A stretch of DNA of 64,000 bases from Tubiluchus corallicola. Taxonomy: Eukaryota > Priapulida > Priapulimorpha > Priapulimorphida > Tubiluchidae. Shown piece after piece: positions 1 to 10,760 of this stretch. The position numbers were made by a program, and so were the translations under genes. Positions within the stretch are counted from its first letter, which is position 1. The number at the start of each line of letters is the position of its first letter. The stretch spans positions 124,001 to 188,000 of the forward strand of contig JAQGDQ010000014.1 in the NCBI GenBank assembly GCA_030141605.1, read 5' to 3'. The notes beneath the pieces were generated by a model. The model searched no databases, was not told the origin of the DNA, and saw only the letters and a program-made list of their open reading frames with translations.

Positions 1-1
1 G

Positions 2-343
2 GAGAAAGAATGTGAATATGTAAGACCAGCATGTACATACTTGGCACCAGAAGTATTTGAATATTCAATAATGACTATGAAATCTGATGTGTGGGCCTAT
101 GGTATGATTTTACACGAGATATTTTCTGTACCATCATTGGAAATACACCCAACTTATGAAAGGACTTCAGTCACCACAGCATTGAAGCCTAGGAGGAAGG
201 CTTGTTACCCTCCTTGCCCCAGGGACATTTATGAACAGACGGTAAAGTGCTGTAACCCAGTTCCTCATAAGCGTCCTTCTTTTCGGAAGTTGTATACGTT
301 TTTTGACAATTACAAAGTTGTTCATAACGTTGCAAAAAAATAA
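2..343 (+). CDS. C-terminal end of a divergent tyrosine-kinase-like protein (partial, enters from the left)
   Basis: The frame is open from base 2 to a TAA at 341-343, so the start lies outside the window. What remains is the back half of a protein-kinase C-lobe: an intact APE motif (LAPEVFEY), the subdomain IX signature KSDVWAYGMILHEIFS, and a C-terminal KRPSF..L box (subdomain XI). The block between them is unusually basic and Cys-rich. The ATP-binding lobe, HRD and DFG motifs are not in the window, so activity cannot be judged. It shares several signatures with the pseudokinase at 3526-5352: HEIFS/HEVFS, CPRDIY/CPLDIY, and KRPSF/DRPSF. The two are therefore probably paralogues, about 3.2 kb apart and convergent. 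Kinase fold is confident; the subfamily is inferred. Confidence 0.8.
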   Translation, partial: EKECEYVRPACTYLAPEVFEYSIMTMKSDVWAYGMILHEIFSVPSLEIHPTYERTSVTTALKPRRKACYPPCPRDIYEQTVKCCNPVPHKRPSFRKLYTFFDNYKVVHNVAKK

Positions 344-3103
344 AAAATTAACGTAATGCTATTTTAGAAGTGACAGATCGTTGTTTTGGGATTAAAAAAA
401 TCGATCAGAATTTCTTTTCATCAATACCAATCAAACGTACATCGAAGATATGCAAAAAATACATAAGAATTAAACATTGTGATATTTTAAAGCGTTAACC
501 GAAAAGTATGTTTTTGTGAGCAAGCTCAAGTGTTTTCTGACAACCGATTTGTCCGATATTAAATAAAATATTGAGCCAATCAAACCTAAAGTTGTTAAAC
601 TGATCAGTCGATCACCAAGCAGCTATCGATCGTCACTGTTTATTTACGGACGACTGATTCACTTATTTAATTAATAATACTGGCATCGTTTGATCATTAT
701 GTTAACATTAAAGTCCAAACCTATGGATGAAATAAAATCACCACAAAAAAACAACAGACAGACTGGGAACCCCAATTGTGTTACAGCTTTATGATTTATT
801 CACTGTGTAGTTGTTTAAACATCAATTAACATCAATTTGTTGTACCCTCGCACTGCTAAATACTTTTGTATGTTTGCATATATGATATATGCATGTTTGA
901 TATACATTTTCAATAGAATTTTAAGTAACCGCTTAAGATCACATGACGAGATCTTAAGAACACAAAAACCAGACGGTGCAGTCTAGCGGTAACACGTCCG
1001 CTTTCCATCTAAGAGGTCGTGAGTTCGATACTGTAGCCGGGTCATAGCAAAGACTTTAAAAATGCCACCTGCTGTTGCCGTGCCTGGCGCGTAGTATTTA
1101 GCATAAAAGTGGAGTAATAATAATCTTTGTTATATAGGTGTATTTTGTTATTTACAGTCGGCGATAAAAGCCTGATGACATGTCATGTCTGCTAAATGTA
1201 AAGACGACTTTAAATAAAGGATATTATAATTATTATTGTGTAAGGATGCCCAAGACAGGATGATCATATCTATCTATCTATACATACATATAAATATGAG
1301 AGTGGGGATATTGAGAGTTATCAGTTGACTGTAATTAAGTGGCACTGTAATTCTTGTAACAAACGTAAAGACAGCTCAAGCCTGAAATGTAAATAAGTAA
1401 GACAAATGCAGCAGTTCACAGGCATTTCTTATTCGACATAACATGTGTATTACACGCAAAAAACATTACGCATTCTCAGTATCTCAGTGTGTACACAGGT
1501 TCTGCGTTTAGGTTTGCTCATAAAACTCCCTATACCCCATACTTATTCCCCATACTGACAGCCTTCGACAAAACAAAAATTTGCGAACAATTTATGTAAC
1601 CTGAAACTTGCAACTTAGGCACAATGCATCGTATATCATAATATAACTGAAAATAGACGCATAGTTGAGAAAAACATCGCGGTTTACTATGCCATAGCAG
1701 TTGCACCAAGCGTTTTCTGTACGCGAAAATACTTGTATAACCAAATCGACAATATGAAATATTAAGAGTAATTCCGGTTAAATAAATGGCGCTACAGACA
1801 AGATTTCATCTCAGGTTTATCGTTGAATTTACGACCTGAAACGGCGATTCGCCAATGGTAAAGTATTTAATGACGGTGGCAAATTAAAGCACTTTTATTT
1901 AGTTTTTCAATCTTCAAACTGCAATTTGTATACAGAACACATGTGGAATTCTGCCGTTTAAATACACCGAGTTTTTTATTTTGCTCATATGGGAAACTGT
2001 AACTGGTTAACAATTTTAGCTAATAAGCATTTTTGCTCGCTTTTGAACTTCATGGTTCTTCGACTTGCATATTTTATGCATATCTGAGAAGCGGACTATT
2101 CTGTCTGCGCAAAAACTTTCCGAACAAAACATTCTGTTAGCGAATTATCAATAATTCAGTTCGAAATAAATTACTAATAACAAACATCTGCCATTATTTG
2201 TTTTAAAATAAACTTTTATTTTTTTAACCTTTACTTGAAAAACATTCATAGTACAACGTTCTTTATAGTTCCAGTAATAAAATACTGATAAACCTTTCCT
2301 TAGAATCGGTATGGATAATCAAAATCAACAAAATGAAAAGTTATGGAATGAAAATGTTGCAATTCTGAATATATGCAAATCTTTTATCGTCTATACTCAG
2401 TAAACATGTTGATTCCTAGAGGCTGGTTCTCTCATGTATATGTAAAACTATCTTCAAGCTAAAACGACTCAATGTGGCATCAACTTAAATAATTTCAGTT
2501 AAATGCAAACAATGATATTTCAAATTACTGTAAATCAAAAATATAAGTGTTATCATTGGATGTCAAATGTGTGTGCGCCAAATCGCACGTTTCGCATATG
2601 AGTTTCCAGTTTTTGAAAAGCAATTTGAATCAAGAAACAGAAATTTATAAGTGACAACTGTCGCGCCTGTGACACAAGCAGTAATCAAACCACATAAAAA
2701 TGCTAAATGAAATGCACACGTGTAACATATGAAGAGCTATAGACACAATTTATTTGAAGTAATGATGAGAACTTACCTCTAGGCTAGTGAGTTAAAAGCA
2801 TAAAAAGTTTGTGATGTTAATATAAACACACACAACAAAAGCCAAAATAATGTAGGAAATTCACTGAAATACCTAATCACAAAAATGAAATAATGCAAGT
2901 GTACAAATAGGTAACAGATACATTTGAATGCTGAATAATATAAATGAATATTGAAAATACGTAATGTGCAGATTTGCTACAGAAAAAGATACAATCGAGT
3001 TCAACAAACTCAATAAAATTATCATGTTATTATTATGTCAGTGACTTAATTAATGTCTATCAAATAAACATCAATTTATACAGGCACACACAGCTTAAAT
3101 AAC
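344..3103. other. Intergenic, AT-rich; one SINE, otherwise nothing recognised
   Basis: Between the two convergent kinase-like genes I see no open frame with coding character. It holds the SINE at 972-1240, a short ATCT/ATAC microsatellite near 1270-1290 and long A/T runs. The 3' untranslated parts of both flanking genes presumably lie here. Confidence 0.5.
972..1240 (+). mobile_element. tRNA-derived SINE, copy 1 (head plus body)
   Basis: The head reads as a tRNA relic with an A-box-like TAGCGGTAACACG and a B-box-like GAGTTCGATAC about 35 bp later, i.e. an internal pol III promoter layout. A body of about 180 bp follows, ending CGACTTTAAATAAAGG and then an A/T-rich ATTATT tail. The body is clearly related to the reverse complement of 7497-7716. 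Shared words include GGGTCATA, GACTTTAAAAATG, CTGCTGTTGCC, TGGCGCGT and TTATTTACAGTCGG. Two diverged copies with one having a tRNA-like head is what defines a SINE. Confidence 0.75.
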
Positions 3104-3408
3104 ATGTCTCCAAATATTTCAACGGCAGTCTGCAGTCATTTTCAGTGATAGACTACACAAACAAACGACCAGTTATATAGGCAGAGCTACAGTACAGAAA
3201 TTATTCACTAATTATGTATTTACAAGGAAACCAAAATGCAATGAATTAATAGACCTGTAGAAAAGCTAGATTACATTTTGGCTTCCTTGTAGATAATAAT
3301 TAGTGAATAATTTCTGTACTGTTGTTCTGCCTTTATAACTGGTTGTCTGTTTGTGTAGTCTATCACTGAAGATGACTGCAGGCTGCAGTCGAAACATCTG
3401 GAGAAACG
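3104..3408. repeat. Large inverted repeat, arms of about 140 bp, Penelope-like end with hammerhead-like core
   Basis: The left arm (about 3104-3242) matches the reverse complement of the right arm (about 3271-3408) with scattered mismatches, leaving a spacer of about 30 bp. Shared blocks include GTGATAGACTACACAAACA and AGTACAGAAATTATTCACTA. The right arm carries CTGAAGA, a self-complementary stem built on GACTGCAG/CTGCAGTC, and then GAAAC. This is the order of the hammerhead ribozyme core (CUGANGA, stem II, GAAA) known from Penelope-like retroelement termini. The left arm has a degenerate version (CTGAAAA...GAAAT). No Penelope reverse transcriptase frame was seen nearby. The repeat sits 120 bp past the stop of the pseudokinase gene, so it may be transcribed in its 3' UTR. 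The family assignment is inferred. Confidence 0.75.
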
Positions 3409-3525
3409 TTTTTAGTTTAAAATTTTAATACAAGTTGTCTTCTTTTTATATCAAATAAACTTTTAAAACTGCCGATATACTTTTCTGTGAATCGCCTGTA
3501 TTAAAGTGCCTGAAAAATGCATAAT

Positions 3526-5352
3526 TCATGAAGGCACAACTTGTTTATCAAGCGAATCACAAAGTTCTTTAAACGAAGGCCTATCTCCCGGCTCAACCGA
3601 CCAAGTCTGCAGCTGTAATGTATAAATATCAAGTGGGCACAAGCTGCAACAAGGTATTCGATATGTGCCCTCGAGCACTCGCTTTACATAGTCATGCCCA
3701 TTAAGCTCACTATACGGGATCTCACCCTTGGAAAATACTTCATGGACCACTATACCAAACGACCAAACATCAGCTTTAACAGTTACAGCCCCTCCAAGAA
3801 CAGTTTCGGGGGCCTGCCACCGAATGGGAGAAAACTTTAATCGCCGCGGATCGTCATCAATGAAGTCCAAAGCGTAGTCTGATACTTTCACTTGCAAATC
3901 TGACATCAGATGGACATTACATGCACGAAGTTTTCCATGAGGAGTTCGCTTTTGTTCTAAATATGACATCCCACTAGCAATCTGTGTCAAAAACAGAATA
4001 ATCCGGGAAAGTTCAATATCAGTATTAATGGTAACATAGTCAAGAAGATTTCCACCTGGTGCAAGTTCCATGATATAATCTAATTCTTGGCCAATTTCAT
4101 TAGGTTTGCTGCTGTAGGGAATGCATGTGCCATAAACTTGAAGTAAATTTGGATGGTAGACCTTCTCTCGGCGTATCATAGAAGCGATGTCCATTGCATT
4201 TGTCCCGGGAACAGTTCGTCTTGCTGCTACTCTCAGCTTCAACATGCGAATCTCCAGAACTGCTTCAAACACTGTTCCCATGGCACCTTTTCCAAGCTCA
4301 TCTTCAAGAGTAAGAGCTGTTGTGGGTATTTCAGCTGGAAGTCGGGTTTCAAACAATGTGGGTTTAGTGCGTTCTAGTGGCACAGTTAAGCGACAACACA
4401 AGCCATCACCATTTGTAAAGGAGTTGATCAGATCAAACAAGGATTCAAAAACGCGATTATCTAGGGTAAACTGAGTTTCATCATCCGACACACATATATC
4501 GTAATGATAGACAATGCACTTGTTGTCTTCTACTCGGTCAAACACAGTCAAAATATAACTTGAACATCTACTGTCTTCAGTAGCAAGTTGTTCGTGCACA
4601 CAAAACATACCTTGTGAAATACCGGGAGTTGACTTAATGTGAAATTCAGCATACTTCCTGCCTAGTACACCATGATACCATGGATTGGCATCAAGACTAC
4701 CTACCTCAGCAACAAGAAGAGAATTAACATACCCTTCAACTCTTGTAGTCAAATGCTTCCCCCTCCACCAGAACTCGTGACGAGAGTGGGTGGGGTCGCT
4801 TTCATGTTTGTACAACAAATCCAACTGATCGCCTTTCTTAAAACTCAATTCTCCTGTTTGCTCTGCAGTATAATCAAAAAGCGCAATAACACTTAGTCGA
4901 GGAGTGTTCGGGTATTCTGAACCAGGCGGTGTACCCCACCAGAAGCACTCCTGTCCGGGATGAGAAAACCTGTCTTCATCTGCTTTGTCAAATATCAGTT
5001 TACCACGTAATTGGGTAGGCCTCGGACTCTCAGATAAGCTTAGGTCTTCTAGTGGCACCATTTCCTCGCTGCTGCTGCTGAACAAACCTGTTGGACTTGG
5101 GCCTGGACTTGGAGTTCCATAACTTGTTTTCCGTTGATGATCACCACTTCTTTTCCTTTGGAAACCTCCACTACTTTTCGATCCATGTGCAATATTTCTA
5201 AGATGCGTTGGCGACATCAAATCAGTGTCGTGACTGCTCTTCCTACGGTTTCCACCACTGAACTTTCTTGTCCTACTAAGTTCAGCCTTTTCTGATTCCG
5301 ATGGTTCACCCCCTGAGACCTTTCTTTTCACTGCTTTCAACAGCTTAGACAT
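3526..5352 (-). CDS. Intronless Abl-like SH3-SH2-pseudokinase
   Basis: A single uninterrupted 608-codon frame from ATG. Residues 1-115 are a basic, Ser-rich tail without an N-terminal glycine for myristoylation. An SH3 domain follows at about 155-216 (ALFDYTAEQTGELSFKKGD), an SH2 at about 225-325 (WYHGVLGR), and a kinase fold at about 348-605. The SH2-kinase linker PLERTKPTLF resembles the Abl linker, and NLLDYV and YLEQK are also Abl-like. The glycine loop GKGAMG and APE survive. However, the VAIK lysine is replaced (VAARR, 375-379), HRD reads HGK (472-474) and DFG reads DYA (492-494). The FLVR arginine of the SH2 is also lost (FCVH, 250-253). Catalysis and classical phosphotyrosine binding are thus both unlikely, and a scaffold role is inferred. 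Lack of introns suggests a retrocopy origin. The frame is long and clean, so it is probably a functional gene rather than a decayed one. Confidence 0.88.
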   Translation of the reverse strand: MSKLLKAVKRKVSGGEPSESEKAELSRTRKFSGGNRRKSSHDTDLMSPTHLRNIAHGSKSSGGFQRKRSGDHQRKTSYGTPSPGPSPTGLFSSSSEEMVPLEDLSLSESPRPTQLRGKLIFDKADEDRFSHPGQECFWWGTPPGSEYPNTPRLSVIALFDYTAEQTGELSFKKGDQLDLLYKHESDPTHSRHEFWWRGKHLTTRVEGYVNSLLVAEVGSLDANPWYHGVLGRKYAEFHIKSTPGISQGMFCVHEQLATEDSRCSSYILTVFDRVEDNKCIVYHYDICVSDDETQFTLDNRVFESLFDLINSFTNGDGLCCRLTVPLERTKPTLFETRLPAEIPTTALTLEDELGKGAMGTVFEAVLEIRMLKLRVAARRTVPGTNAMDIASMIRREKVYHPNLLQVYGTCIPYSSKPNEIGQELDYIMELAPGGNLLDYVTINTDIELSRIILFLTQIASGMSYLEQKRTPHGKLRACNVHLMSDLQVKVSDYALDFIDDDPRRLKFSPIRWQAPETVLGGAVTVKADVWSFGIVVHEVFSKGEIPYSELNGHDYVKRVLEGTYRIPCCSLCPLDIYTLQLQTWSVEPGDRPSFKELCDSLDKQVVPS

Positions 5353-8300
5353 TTTTAGCGAATTTCTGTGCGGAACACGAGAGATCGGGCACTGGTTGCT
5401 TGTCGACTGTTCAAGCTCCTATGACCAGGCTTCACAAAATAGCCACATTTCTCACAGTGGCAAAAGCACAGCTTGGTGATTAACACTCATTACTTTAGCT
5501 TATCTAAACAAGTTTTTGCCGAAACCATGAATAATGCGCTATTTGTACATCTGGCTGGTATTAACCAGAATCCCTGGCAACCATATCGGCCTTTGCCGGA
5601 AGCCAGGTTTTACCTCAACACAAGAAACCACTCTGCCTCACTTCAGTGTAGTATTCCAACTCTTCACAATCGAACAGCAGCTAAATAGACAACACTCGTA
5701 TATAATTATCTCGCACCTGCGCTGGCGCAGAACACTTGGAAATATCTGACTATGCCAGAGAGTAAGCAACGACAGGAAACGCCGCAGGAAAGCTAATAGC
5801 ACAGGACGTGAATTCTGTACATACGAGCCACTCAGACACATGAAATATTCAAACTAAGGCAACTGCAATAGCTTTTACAATCTGCAATTACCCGGGTGCA
5901 GAACGTCAATAAATAAATGAATACGCAATCATAGTAAGCACTTTGCGGCGGCCACGGATTCGTATTTATATTTAGAAGTGCTCAAGCCAGAGCAAGAACC
6001 TTGGCACAGATTGATCATCGCAAATTATCCAACAGCAAAACAGGGTCAAAATATCAGCATCCGATTAGTGATCTAACATTACTAAATAAATGGTTTGTAC
6101 GTTGTAAATTGTAGGTAATTGAGAATAAATCCTCCAGAAGAGAGGAAAGAGAATAATAAAAAATCACTATATTAAAAAGAAACGCAGTTTCTAAACTTTC
6201 CTACTAATTTTCTTTACTTTATGTAGAGGTTGTGGCGGAACTGGAATCTACCTAAGTATCAAAAATAAGACATAGAATCGGCAGAGAAGTTTTAACCACA
6301 TTTGCAATTATTTACATCTTCCCTCTACTCACAGAAGGTAAATAGGTGGCAGTGATGGGGTGGTTTTTCATCCGTTACCCATTCATTTACTAACGATGAC
6401 TGGCATTCTTAACTTTGTTTAACAGTCGCTAATTACACCACCTAGCCGTAACACTTGGCCTTTTCCCTAGCGATATTATACCTTTAGGAGTTTAGGTGAA
6501 AAAAGAAAATACGTGCAAAACTGACCATACACGTATACACGGAGAAAATATTAAGAGACATTAAGAAAAGAAAAGTACCGTTATTATAGTATCACCATCA
6601 ATATTACAAGACACGTCTAAAATCGTGTATATAGTTATATACAAACCAAAAATATCCAGTACCTATTTGTTAGAAATAACAGCCTACTGTTCTCAATGCC
6701 TTGTTCAACTTATATCGGAATACTGCTATTCTTATTGTCATAATTATATTTCACTCTAGCTTTTTTACACTTCTGTTTTTTATTTTTTTCATCAAATGCT
6801 GAATTTAAACCACAATTCTTGGTGTCTTGTAATGTTTACTTTTTCGTAACATAGTTGCAGCTAGTGAAAAAAGAACTTTGAAGCGCAGCACAATGCACGA
6901 GGACCTCCATCAACTAGGTCTACTTGACTTATAACTTTTTAATTATTATTACTTAATAATTTACTAATAATTCTTGTCTTCTGTTTTACATTCAAATTAA
7001 ATATGCACTTGATCAAGAACTAGTCCACACTTACGTTTGGAGACGAAATCATTTTGTTATAACACAGACGAACCCGTGTGTAATCTACTCTTTTGAGACT
7101 GCCTAGTACCTACTAATGCCATCTATCTGCAAAATTTAAGCTATTCATTGGCTTCATGCAAGAGTGGCAAAGCAAGGGAGCCCACTGCATGTAACTGCAC
7201 ACGTGAATAACCGTTCAGTATACACGTAATGAACTCGAAAATCTGACTTATGAATTGGTTTTCATCCGAGTTTTAGTTTTTGACGACTGTGAGAAAATAG
7301 TGAAAGATGACTTAAAAACTAAACTATGCACAAAAGCTAAAAAGACAGCTTCGAATAGCAGCTATATTGACCTCAGGAGCGAAAACTTCTGCACAAGAGA
7401 AGACCTTTTGTACCCTTCCGACATTCCAACTTTAAAGTCTAATTACGATTAAATGTGTGACATGGTGGCCTTTCGCCTCGCCAACATTGCGCGATGTGCT
7501 ATAATAATAATAATATATTATTTAAAGTCGGCTTTTGGATGAACACTTAAAATGAGCTCCAAAGAGCTTTTTAACCGACTGTAAATAACAGCCCACAACT
7601 ACATAACAGAGACTATTAATGCTCACTTCTACCCTAAATACCACGCGCCAAGCAGGGCAACAGCAAGTACCATTTTTAAAGTCTCTGGTATGACCCGATC
7701 TGGTAGATTTTTACTTTTTGATAAGTGGTTATAATGTAAGCAATTTTGCTTCTGTCGCCACGTCACTCCCCACATCACTTATTTTACAATTTTTTGTATA
7801 AAAATTTGTTTTTAATTAAATTCATGCAGCTGAGTCACTGTAAATTAACTTTCGCACTGTGCACGTAGTTTTATAAATTTGGTTTCTACTGATGCCTACT
7901 GTACACTAAATTTGGTTTCTACCTGTTACCTACAGGTACACTTTTACTGGTTTTAAAAAAACATTACTTGTGAACATGCATTATAGCTGGTTTTCATAAA
8001 CAAATATTTATATGGCTATGCATCACTTTGGAAAACATTTCACAATGGACAATCTTAAGTACAAGATATATACTGCTTTCAGTTTGAAACCATTTTGTAA
8101 CTTTTAGAGGGTGTCATAAAATTAGTGCCGAGAAAATTCGTAATATTTATATCACACCTGCTGCAAGATTTGCAGGGAATGTCTCATAAACATATAATGC
8201 AACTGTTATACTGCATAGGTTTGGTTCAGACCATCGCTGTAACATTTTCCAGTGCTGACTGTACAAAATGCTAAACAAAATTTCATTTCACTTGACAATT

Positions 8301-9288
8301 TTGATGACATTAATAAAACGGAAAATTGAATGAAAATGCGCTATCAAACACGAAGAGTGGTCGATAATTTTTACACGGCCACGCAAAAATATCATCGGTG
8401 AATTCTCGCCCCAGTTATTAAATGTCAAACAAGGGTGCGTTTGACACAGTTAAGAAATCGGTTCTATTTTTTGCTAAGTTCAGCTAAACTTTGATACTAA
8501 ACACATAAAAAGCGATTACCTATAAAACTGTGCTTTTGAATATCTTTAGTTTGAACGCATAACTTTCGTACTTGAAATTAAACACACGAAAAGTCCCTTT
8601 TGGTGAGTATCGCGGCAACAGATTCGAAAGAGTGTATAACTGTACTATAATTACGCAAAACCGTGATGTCAACAGGGCTCATGTCAAAAGAAATGAGAGT
8701 CTGTGCCTACACAACCATGCGTGAACAAAGAATTTTCCTGTAGTGAACTGTTTTAGTTAGAAAACAGAAAACTAGCACCCCAAGTTGTCAGAATTGCCAT
8801 CCATCCAGGTGCAGTTGCTTGCCCCTATTTGCAACAACTTTCACCTTCCATTAATTAGCCATTACGATAAATGTTGATTTAGGTTTATTAATTCACAGTT
8901 CAGTGTCCTAAAACTCTAAAATCTACTAAAGAGATTCAAGCAATTGCAATGCGAACCCATTTTCTAGCCTTTAAGCGAGAAAAACATCCCTCTGCGGGGT
9001 AGCTGATCCAATCTAATGTCTACTCTAAACAAACAAATATCGTATTCAGGCGAATAGGCTCTTGTACGCGAGTGTGTGGCAATACTTAAGAGAAATGTGA
9101 TTCCGATGTCGAGACTAAATAATTACTTCGCTTTCCGTCAGAAACCGACTGCATGCCATCTTGGCTGAGTAATTGTGACAATCTACACTGGACTGCTATC
9201 GCCATTCATATGCCATTATCGGCATTTGATGGTCATGAAAAGCAAATGATCTCGGGAAACCATAGTGTAGACGTTTCAAAAAGCTCAC
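5353..9288. other. Non-coding stretch upstream of the pseudokinase, below the dlg exon
   Basis: The first few hundred bases are presumably the 5' UTR and promoter of the pseudokinase; I see no distinct motif. One SINE body lies at 7497-7716. No exon with matching splice sites was found. In particular I could not find the next dlg exon expected on the minus strand (the IQEFYE-type continuation of L27). Confidence 0.45.
7497..7716 (-). mobile_element. tRNA-derived SINE, copy 2 (body only)
   Basis: Reverse-complement homologue of the SINE body at 972-1240. On the minus strand it reads GATCGGGTCATACC, GACTTTAAAAATGG, TTGCTGTTGCCCTGCTTGG and TTATTTACAGTCGG, ending in a (TTA)n tail that appears as ataataataat on the plus strand. 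The tRNA-like head is truncated just before the GGGTCATA word, so this copy is probably 5'-truncated. Confidence 0.75.
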
Positions 9289-9420
9289 CTAGTAGCGCCT
9301 GAAACAGCCTGCTTTTGAAGATCCTGATGACTTTTTCGATTGCTTGCCTCAGGGCTCGGTCGTTGGGCTTCGTCAATTTGCTGTGGTAGTCTTCCAGTAA
9401 TTCTAACGCCCGGTGAGCAT
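9289..9420 (-). CDS. dlg1: discs large (Dlg/SAP97 type) exon encoding most of the L27 domain
   Basis: A 132-nt exon bounded by a good acceptor (TTGCTTATTTTCAG before 9420) and a good donor (CTAG then GTGAGC below 9289). Both borders are phase 1, so it can be included as a cassette. It encodes an L27 helix bundle: HRALELLEDYHSKL, then DRALRQAIEKVIRIFKS, then LFQALL. This is nearly the L27 of Dlg S97/SAP97, whose L27 mediates assembly with CASK/Lin-2-type partners and sets the scaffold at septate or synaptic junctions. The PDZ, SH3 and guanylate-kinase exons would lie at lower coordinates and are not visible, nor is the short MPV-type start exon expected at higher coordinates. The gene is either very large or this exon is isolated. 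If the gene continues left, the intronless pseudokinase at 3526-5352 sits inside its next intron, in the same orientation. Confidence 0.85.
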
Positions 9421-10021
9421 CTGAAAATAAGCAAAGGTGGATATTGAAAAGGACGCAAACAGAAGAACACAAGAGGACAAATTCCTAAAACAATCACAAA
9501 AACAAAACATAATATACATTTAGTAGATGAGACTAATTATTAAATTACTAATACCGGTAACTAACTAGCAACCATGTCATAGGATTATTGATTTTTCTGA
9601 AGTCTTGCGACGTTTTGTACAACTGTTTGGGTTAAATGATGCAGTGTAAAGCTAACTGTGACGCTTTTGGAAGTAGCATAAAGTAAACTGCAACTTTCAT
9701 GTTACTGCAGGTTTTGGACTGGAAAAAATCTCTCTTAAAGGACAAGAAAAGGGGTACCTGAAGTAGATTTCAGAAAAATCGTCTCAGTGCCTTCTAGCTT
9801 GTTTCAAATAACTTATCGTCAAAATGGCTGCGTCTAACGGTCATTGCGGGAGTTTAAACTTACAGGTTTTATACAGCGTTACTACAGATGCAAGGCCTGT
9901 AGGTAAAAAGCAGTTATGTAAGTGGTATAAATTTCAAGACGAATTTTTAAGCTTTATGCAAGTGAATGGTTTGCTAGTGCTTTAAAGTGTTTGGCAAATA
10001 AAATAAAACAGTGCTAGGCGT
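9421..10021. other. Intronic or intergenic, nothing recognised
   Basis: No exon or known repeat. A word near 9736 (TTAAAGGACAAGAAAAGG) resembles one at 21205 (TTAAAGGGGAAGAAAAGG) and could be a transposon end adjoining a TTAA target, but no matching second end was found. Confidence 0.3.
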
Positions 10022-10243
10022 TCTTGACACAGGGGTTTTCGACACAGGCTACTTCGACAGATAGGACATTGGGACACATAGGACATTTCGACACAAGGAC
10101 ATTTGGACACAGAACATTTCAGACAAGGACATTAGGACGCACAGGACATTACGATACAAGGACATTTGGACACAAGGGCATTTTGACACATTGGACATTT
10201 GGACACATAGGACACTTCGACACAAGGACATTTGGACACATGG
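10022..10243 (+). repeat. GGACA minisatellite (degenerate phrase repeat)
   Basis: About a dozen imperfect copies of a 15-19 bp unit of the form GACACAAGGACATTTGG, with variants GGACACATAGGACATTTCG and GGACATTACGATACAAGG. Copies differ by substitutions and small length changes. The short frames through it on both strands are by-products of the repeat and not genes. It resembles in style the other degenerate arrays at 17143, 19938, 46515, 62505 and 63339. Confidence 0.9.
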
Positions 10244-10389
10244 AACATCATAACTTCAGTTTCAATCAATCACCTTCACGTAATGAGAGGCATAGTGACT
10301 GCAGTAGGGATTTTAGGGGAAGACAGTAAAAAAGATTCCTCTCGTTGCTACAAATTAACTCATTTAATAAGATGAATACCTGTACCACT

Positions 10390-10760
10390 ATTATCTGTAA
10401 CCAGGGCCGGACTATGACCTTTTGGGGGTCCCTCAGACTGAGCCACCCTCTAACTCGCCCGCACCTGTCTTGAATATTTTTTACTCGCGATATATTTTAG
10501 CGACATTTATATAGCTTGAAGTAAACTTATTGCGAATTCTTCAAATAAACTAGAATAGCAATCTTTTGTTTGTCAATAAAATGTTCTTAAGAAATAACAC
10601 ATTTTTACTATTTACTGCAAACCAAATTAGCATTAGGTTAAAGCGTAGCGGATGTTACATTCACTGTTAGCACATATTTCCACACAACCGCAGTGAAAAA
10701 AACGTATTTTTTACGATATACGTATTACCAAAGTTTGAGAGCCCCCGTTTGAGTGGCCCC
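10390..10760 (+). mobile_element. MITE, CAGGGCCGG family, copy 1
   Basis: Begins CCAGGGCCGGACTATGACC and shares aligned blocks with 12035-12396: GGGGGTCCCT against GGGACCCCT, CACTCTAA/CCCTCTAA, CGCAC.TGTCT, and GACATTTATATAGCT against ACATTTGCATAGCT. A GGCCCC-type block sits near the right end (GAGTGGCCCCAGG). The right terminus is not clear. The family is inferred to be a non-autonomous DNA transposon, possibly hAT-like. Confidence 0.55.
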
